Assembly (NCBI GenBank): GCA_016215705.1
Contig: JACRIR010000064.1
Span: 1-9,715, forward strand
Source of the DNA: Candidatus Poribacteria bacterium
GTDB taxonomy: Bacteria > Abyssobacteria > SURF-5
Reading direction: 5' to 3'
DNA: 9,715 bases
This document shows, piece after piece, positions 6,068 through 9,715 of the stretch; the first letter of the stretch is position 1; each line of letters begins with the position of its first letter. The position numbers and the translations under genes are program-made. The notes beneath the pieces are model-generated. The model did no database searches. It worked only from the letters and a program-made list of their open reading frames with translations, and was not told the origin of the DNA.

Positions 6068-6261
6068 TCACACTTTTGGCGTGATTAATTATGAAAGAAA
6101 TGCGAGGTGTGTGCAGATTATTATTCACGCGAAAGCAGAGATTTTGTAAAATAACATGGCGCTTCAAGAAGTCTGCGAAAGCGGGAATCCATTCTCCTTT
6201 TCGCGGTTCAACTATGAACCATAAACTATAAACCACGAACCGAGTTTCTGAGGAGAACCGC
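6068..6261. other. Intergenic gap with no gene
   Basis: This 194-nt gap separates the PAP2 gene from the transporter. It contains GCGAAAGCGGGAATCCA at about 6176-6192, which looks like half of the widespread GGGAATCC-type dispersed hairpin repeat, and the heptamer array at 6210-6244. A weak imperfect hairpin just after the PAP2 stop lacks a U-tract. I see no convincing promoter, so it is unclear whether the transporter shares the upstream transcript. Confidence 0.5.
6210..6244. repeat. Second RRYYRYR heptamer array (5 units)
   Basis: Units AACTATG, AACCATA, AACTATA, AACCACG and AACCGAG stand in tandem and belong to the same family as the 20-unit array at 458-597. All but the last unit keep the RRYYRYR pattern. 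The array ends 6 nt before the transporter's ribosome binding site region (GAGGAG at 6250-6255), so changes in copy number would alter the 5' leader of that gene. Confidence 0.8.
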
Positions 6262-7578
6262 ATGAATGATCACGACCGCGACAAGATATTCTATGGCTGG
6301 TGGATTGTGGCCGCCGTCTTTGTGATCGTCTTCTTTGGCCACGGAATAGCTTTCTATTCCTTCAGCGTATTCATAAAGCCGCTCGAAGCGCATTTCGGCT
6401 GGAGCCGGACCACGATTTCCATCGGGGTAGTTCTGTGGGCGCTGTTGTACGGTTTGTCAGGACCTGTTGTCGGAGTCTGCATGGACAAATTAGGTGTGCG
6501 GGTTGTCATCGCCTTCTCTGCGCTGGTTGTCGGATCGTGCTACGTCCTGCTTGGTTCCCTCAATGGCCTCGTTATGCTCTATATCCTGATGTTCTTCTCC
6601 GGAATCGGGTCTGCGGGCGTGACAACCGTTCCGAGTCAAACCATCATATCCAACTGGTTTGAAAAATATCGCGGCAGAGCCATGGGAATTATGATGGCGG
6701 GAGTCGGTCTCGGAGGACTGACAATGCCTCCGGTTTCCAACGCCATAATCACGGAGTTCGGCTGGAGAACATCATTTCGGGTGGGAGGTCTCCTGTTGCT
6801 TTTCATGATAGTTCCGCTTGCCGCTTTAGTAGTACGCGCCAGACCTTCGGACATGGGATTGCAGCCCGACGGCATCCGGAATGACACCGGCGAAGAGGCG
6901 CTGAGCGTCCAGGAGAAAAGGGAGTCGGTGGGTCTATCTGTGAAACGCTCGTTGGGCACTTCTTCTTTTTGGATGCTTTTCATCGCGTACATGCTGCAAA
7001 TCTTCGGCGTCTCAGGACTCACGGTTCATTTCGTTGCCTGCGTTGACGACGCCGGCGTGTCGTCTCAGGCAGCCTCAATCTTCTGGGGATTGGCTATAGG
7101 ATTCAGCGTGGTTGGCCGCGTGGTGTTCGGGTTACTGGCCGACCGCTGGAACCCGAGAAACCTCATGGCTCTCACCAACATGTTTCATGGGGTGGCCGCC
7201 GCAATCTTGCTCGTCTTCTTTTTGCGGATGGGCATTCACTCCGCCGCCAGTCTTTTGCCGTTTCCATTGATATACGGATTGTCAATGGGGGGAACATCTG
7301 TTTTGCTGCCAGTTCTCGCAAGCCGCTGCTTCGGCCTGCGGAATTTCAGTAAACTGCTCGGGCTTTTGATGAGCGGATTCGCCCTGGGCGTGGTTGGTGG
7401 GCCGCTCACGGCCGGCAGGATTTTTGATACCACGGGAAATTATAGACTCGCGTTCCTCATATTCGCAATTGTTTTTGTCGCATCCGGGCTCGCGGTCCTG
7501 TTTGTTCAGCCGGACAGATACATGGCAGAGTTCTCCATCTCAACCCCAGAAAGGAAAGAGGTATGTGTCAGCGATTAA
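6262..7578 (+). CDS. MFS transporter, oxalate/formate antiporter (OFA)/MCT-like
   Basis: This 438-residue inner-membrane protein has about twelve hydrophobic segments in two halves with a hydrophilic central loop (about 195-225). The start FYGWWIVAAVF, the FGWSRTTIS segment at 45-53 and NWFEKYRGRAMGI, which leads into GVGLGGLTMPP, are typical of the oxalate/formate antiporter and monocarboxylate transporter branch. Motif A appears between spans 2 and 3 as G71-VCMDKLGVR80 and is echoed in the second half as GRVVFGLLADRW. Family members exchange or symport small carboxylates; the actual substrate is not deducible. AGGAG six nt before the ATG supports the start. The 3' end overlaps the next SDR by 16 nt, suggesting translational coupling. 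Next to a glycyl radical enzyme operon it is a plausible importer of the substrate or exporter of an acidic product. Confidence 0.9.
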   Translation: MNDHDRDKIFYGWWIVAAVFVIVFFGHGIAFYSFSVFIKPLEAHFGWSRTTISIGVVLWALLYGLSGPVVGVCMDKLGVRVVIAFSALVVGSCYVLLGSLNGLVMLYILMFFSGIGSAGVTTVPSQTIISNWFEKYRGRAMGIMMAGVGLGGLTMPPVSNAIITEFGWRTSFRVGGLLLLFMIVPLAALVVRARPSDMGLQPDGIRNDTGEEALSVQEKRESVGLSVKRSLGTSSFWMLFIAYMLQIFGVSGLTVHFVACVDDAGVSSQAASIFWGLAIGFSVVGRVVFGLLADRWNPRNLMALTNMFHGVAAAILLVFFLRMGIHSAASLLPFPLIYGLSMGGTSVLLPVLASRCFGLRNFSKLLGLLMSGFALGVVGGPLTAGRIFDTTGNYRLAFLIFAIVFVASGLAVLFVQPDRYMAEFSISTPERKEVCVSD

Positions 7579-7985
7579 AGGATAAGGTGGCGATTGTCGT
7601 GGGCGCGGGTTCGACGCCCGGTGAAACTATGGGCATCGGCAGAGCGACGGCAATACTGTTCGCGCGCGAGGGCGCCAAGGTGATGTTGGTTGATCGTCGT
7701 TTGCGTTCGGCGGAAGACACGAAGAGAATGATCAATGAAGAAGGCGGCGAGTCCTTTGCGTTCGAGGCTGATATAACTGATTCGGCAGATTGCAGGCGCA
7801 TGGCGGACGCATGTTTCAAGACTTATGGTAGAATCAATATCCTGGATAACAACGTCGGAATAGGCGAAGGCGGCGGACCCGTTGAACTGAGCGAAGAAGA
7901 TTGGGATAAAGTAGTGAACACGAACCTTAAGGGGGTCACCGGTGTTACCTTGACTGTTAACGGCGGCCAAAGCCTGAAGAGCTGA
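7563..7985 (+). pseudogene. SDR with internal in-frame deletion of the catalytic core
   Basis: The open frame encodes 140 residues, against roughly 250 for the family. Residues 1-124 are a normal SDR N-terminal half: an extended cofactor loop VGAGSTPGETMGIGRA, acidic D70, NNVG at 96-99 and the tetrad asparagine in VVNTNLKG (N121). Residue 125 onward jumps directly to the C-terminal signature VTGVTLTVNGGQSLKS, which normally lies over 100 residues later. The segment with the catalytic Ser, Tyr and Lys is therefore missing, about 330-360 nt, while the frame is kept. The join is at about 7934/7935. The product could not catalyse the usual reaction. It is either a decaying gene or an assembly error. 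It starts inside the transporter gene, which implies that it was once a coupled operon member. Confidence 0.85.
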
Positions 7986-8023
7986 TATATTGACAAAAAC
8001 CATGTTTCTTGGGAGGCTAGGTT

Positions 8024-9337
8024 GTGGACCGACGAAAATTGACACGTCGCATCTTTATTGGGCTTGGCGCCGTCGTAGTTGCATGTATCTTCACTGTCTT
8101 TGGGGTTGCGTTCCGATTTTTGCGACGCGAATGCAAAAGAAACCATTCGGTCAAGGACAACCCCGTTCCGGATGACCAATTCAGAAGAGTGATCCGGACC
8201 CGTTTCGATCCGCCGGACATGTACAATCTGGAGGCGGTGACGGTTGACTCAACCGACGTTGTCCTGAGGTGGGCGTCCGCGAAGGAAGCCAAATTCGAAA
8301 TCGCCAACGCCGAAGGCAATCCCGATCCGTACTGGGTGGAACGTTCGCTCTCCCGATATCACGCCGCCCAACTGACCGGCCTGAAACCGGATACGGAATA
8401 CTCGCTGCGAGTATCTGAGATCGGAGGACAGGCGAACGAGCGAGTCACTTTCCGGACGCTGCCGGACGCGGATGAAATCCTGTTTACGTTCGCAACATTC
8501 GCTGACAACCACTTCAAACCAGACGGCATGTCGTGGCCCGATGGCCGCCTATATCGCAAATGCTCGGACGTGCATCAATGTCTCGTGCGCGACTTGAACA
8601 ACGTCGGGGCCGACTTTCTCATCAACAAAGGCGACCTTACCGAGATTTTCTTTTCGGGGCCGTACAGGTTGCGCGCATATCGTGATGCAGTCCGCGAGCT
8701 CAAGACCCCCACATACTGCATTCCGGGAAACCATGACCATCTCCGCAACAAGGATTTCAAAGCCGATTGGCTCGATTTCGCGGGAACCAACCGAGTGCAC
8801 CGTTCGTTTGATCACAAGGGATTCCACTTTGTTCTTCTTGACACGTGCTGGACAGGCGAACAGGAGCGCGGCTATCTCGGCCCCGAACAGATTTCGTGGA
8901 TGTCCGATGATCTTGAGAAGAATGCCTCGAAACCGGCATTCATATTCACACATCATCCGGTCAACGGCGATACTGCCGAGAACCGTGTGATACACGATTA
9001 TGCCGAATTCCAAAAGGCGATTGCGCAATTCCGGGACGTGGTTGCGGTCTTCTCCGCGCATACCCACCGGAATTATGCGACCTCTTCAGTGGTGACGCCG
9101 GCCGTGCCCTACATTGAGACTGCTTCCGTTATCCAATATCCGATGGGCTACAACGTCTACAGCGTTTCGCGGCGAGGCATCAAACAGATTTTCAAGGAGT
9201 TGAGCGATGTTTCATTCAACGAAGAGAGTTGGCTGTGTTCTCCGCTCCGGTGTCTGACGAATCCCGGCGATGGAATAGGGAAGATCGCTGACCGCAACTT
9301 GTTTATCGAGTTCAAGCATAACCTTCGCACGGCGTAG
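8024..9337 (+). CDS. Calcineurin-like metallophosphoesterase with FN3-like domain, anchored or exported
   Basis: This 437-residue protein starts at a GTG preceded by GGGAGG seven nt upstream. The N-terminus LTRRIFIGLGAVVVACIF has a twin-arginine-like pair followed by a hydrophobic stretch, so it is either Tat-exported or anchored by one membrane span. Residues of about 65-150 resemble a fibronectin type III-like or purple-acid-phosphatase N-terminal domain (ending LTGLKPDTEYSLRVSE). The catalytic domain shows the metal-binding motifs in order: D161-N-H163, G203-D204, G235-N-H-D238, H310-H311 and A345-H346-T-H348, the last replacing the usual GHxH. Such enzymes hydrolyse phosphomono- or diesters with two metal ions; the substrate is unknown. 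It lies 38 nt behind the deleted SDR. A functional link to the upstream enzymes is not evident. Confidence 0.88.
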   Translation: MDRRKLTRRIFIGLGAVVVACIFTVFGVAFRFLRRECKRNHSVKDNPVPDDQFRRVIRTRFDPPDMYNLEAVTVDSTDVVLRWASAKEAKFEIANAEGNPDPYWVERSLSRYHAAQLTGLKPDTEYSLRVSEIGGQANERVTFRTLPDADEILFTFATFADNHFKPDGMSWPDGRLYRKCSDVHQCLVRDLNNVGADFLINKGDLTEIFFSGPYRLRAYRDAVRELKTPTYCIPGNHDHLRNKDFKADWLDFAGTNRVHRSFDHKGFHFVLLDTCWTGEQERGYLGPEQISWMSDDLEKNASKPAFIFTHHPVNGDTAENRVIHDYAEFQKAIAQFRDVVAVFSAHTHRNYATSSVVTPAVPYIETASVIQYPMGYNVYSVSRRGIKQIFKELSDVSFNEESWLCSPLRCLTNPGDGIGKIADRNLFIEFKHNLRTA

Positions 9338-9715
9338 CGAAGCCGCAACCAAAGGGGACGAGGGAATCCGCAGATTTCGCGGATTCGCACAGATTCAGGA
9401 AAGAATGAAGAAAGAAAAGAGTTCGATCACGAATGAAACGAATTATGCGAATTACACGAATAAAGAAGTCCATTGATCTAGGATGATTTACGCAGATTTC
9501 CGGGAAAAGAAGAAAACAAAATCATGACAAGAATTCACTGCTGTCCAAAACAAAGAGGCCTGAACCGCAGAGGACGCGGAGGGGCGCAGAGGAAAACGGC
9601 AAAAGCCAATATCCTCAGCGAACTCTGCGTACTCTGCGGTTGATGATTTGTGCAAGTTGTTTCGCCTCTGCTGTTCATGACAAAGGGGTTTCCTGGTTTG
9701 TGCATGTCAGTGTTA
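9338..9715. repeat. Gene-free tail with several short-period repeats
   Basis: No gene is visible in these 378 nt. At 9369-9402 CGCAGATTT, CGCGGATTCG and CACAGATTCA form a loose array, and CGCAGATTTCC recurs near 9491. Four 9-nt units, CACGAATGA, AACGAATTA, TGCGAATTA and CACGAATAA, fill 9428-9463. A larger inverted repeat occupies 9563-9641 and is listed separately. These are different families from the heptamers elsewhere but have the same style: units of 7-10 nt that vary slightly. Confidence 0.7.
9563..9641. repeat. Inverted repeat of CGCAGAGGA-type elements
   Basis: The 19-nt arm at 9563-9581 begins AACCGCAGAG and pairs with 9623-9641, which ends CTCTGCGGTT, at 17 of 19 positions. The arms are separated by 41 nt. 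The left arm belongs to a 34-nt segment (9561-9594) whose reverse complement matches 1566-1599 at about 30 of 34 positions. It could fold as a long hairpin at the RNA level, but no U-tract follows the right arm. It more likely reflects two facing copies of a dispersed element. Confidence 0.7.

Noticed and set aside
5440-6084. 214-codon + strand frame overlapping the PAP2 gene
   Set aside because: The PAP2 frame carries all three catalytic motifs and membrane spans on both sides of the repeat insert. The alternative frame is rich in Arg, Ala and Pro with no domain.
6065-6087. Terminator after the PAP2 gene
   Set aside because: TGATCAC and GTGATTA pair with a mismatch, giving a short AT-rich stem, and no U-tract follows.
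6000-6263. 87-codon antisense frame containing a WIPAFA peptide
   Set aside because: That peptide is the familiar by-product of translating GGGAATCC-type dispersed repeats; there is no independent sign of a gene.
9323-9342. Terminator at the end of the phosphoesterase gene
   Set aside because: CTTCGC and GCGAAG form only a 6-bp stem with an 8-nt loop overlapping the stop codon, and no U-run follows.

Overview
The window reads as a chromosomal piece of an anaerobic, or at least anaerobically living, bacterium of moderate GC content. The main evidence is a full-length glycyl radical enzyme, a class destroyed by oxygen. All genes lie on the + strand. Codon usage and Shine-Dalgarno sites are ordinary. 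The lineage cannot be fixed from the sequence. The unusual load of short-period tandem repeats in the gaps between genes resembles what is seen in several uncultivated environmental phyla and in cyanobacterial STRR heptamers, but that is only an impression.

Layout. Positions 1-834 hold no convincing gene: a 20-bp palindrome, a hairpin-type repeat with a degenerate second copy, a 20-unit heptanucleotide array (458-597), and then an AT-rich regulatory stretch with a near-consensus sigma70-type promoter. A TetR-family regulator follows (835-1467). A repeat-filled gap (1468-1661) precedes the glycyl radical enzyme (1662-4139). Closely behind come a short-chain dehydrogenase/reductase (4164-4946, SDR) and a multi-membrane-span PAP2 phosphatase (4970-6067). 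After a 194-nt gap with another heptamer array come an OFA/MCT-type major facilitator transporter (6262-7578), a second SDR with its catalytic core deleted (7563-7985), and a membrane-anchored or exported calcineurin-like phosphoesterase (8024-9337). The last 378 nt hold only short repeats.

How it may work together (inference). The regulator, glycyl radical enzyme, SDRs and carboxylate-type transporter look like a small inducible catabolic island: import of an organic acid or similar compound, radical C-X or C-C cleavage, and redox processing of the product. The substrate is not identifiable. No radical-SAM activating enzyme lies in the window, so activation must come from outside it. The two phosphatases have no obvious place in that scheme.

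The strongest oddities are: (1) the SDR at 4164 lacks both the third glycine of its cofactor motif and the tetrad asparagine; (2) the SDR at 7563 has an in-frame deletion of its Ser-Tyr-Lys core; (3) the PAP2 gene has absorbed about 120 nt of intergenic-type repeat in frame between two catalytic motifs; (4) the heptamer array varies almost only by transitions, keeping an RRYYRYR pattern in every unit; (5) a near-identical 13-mer at 662 and 793 may be the TetR operator.
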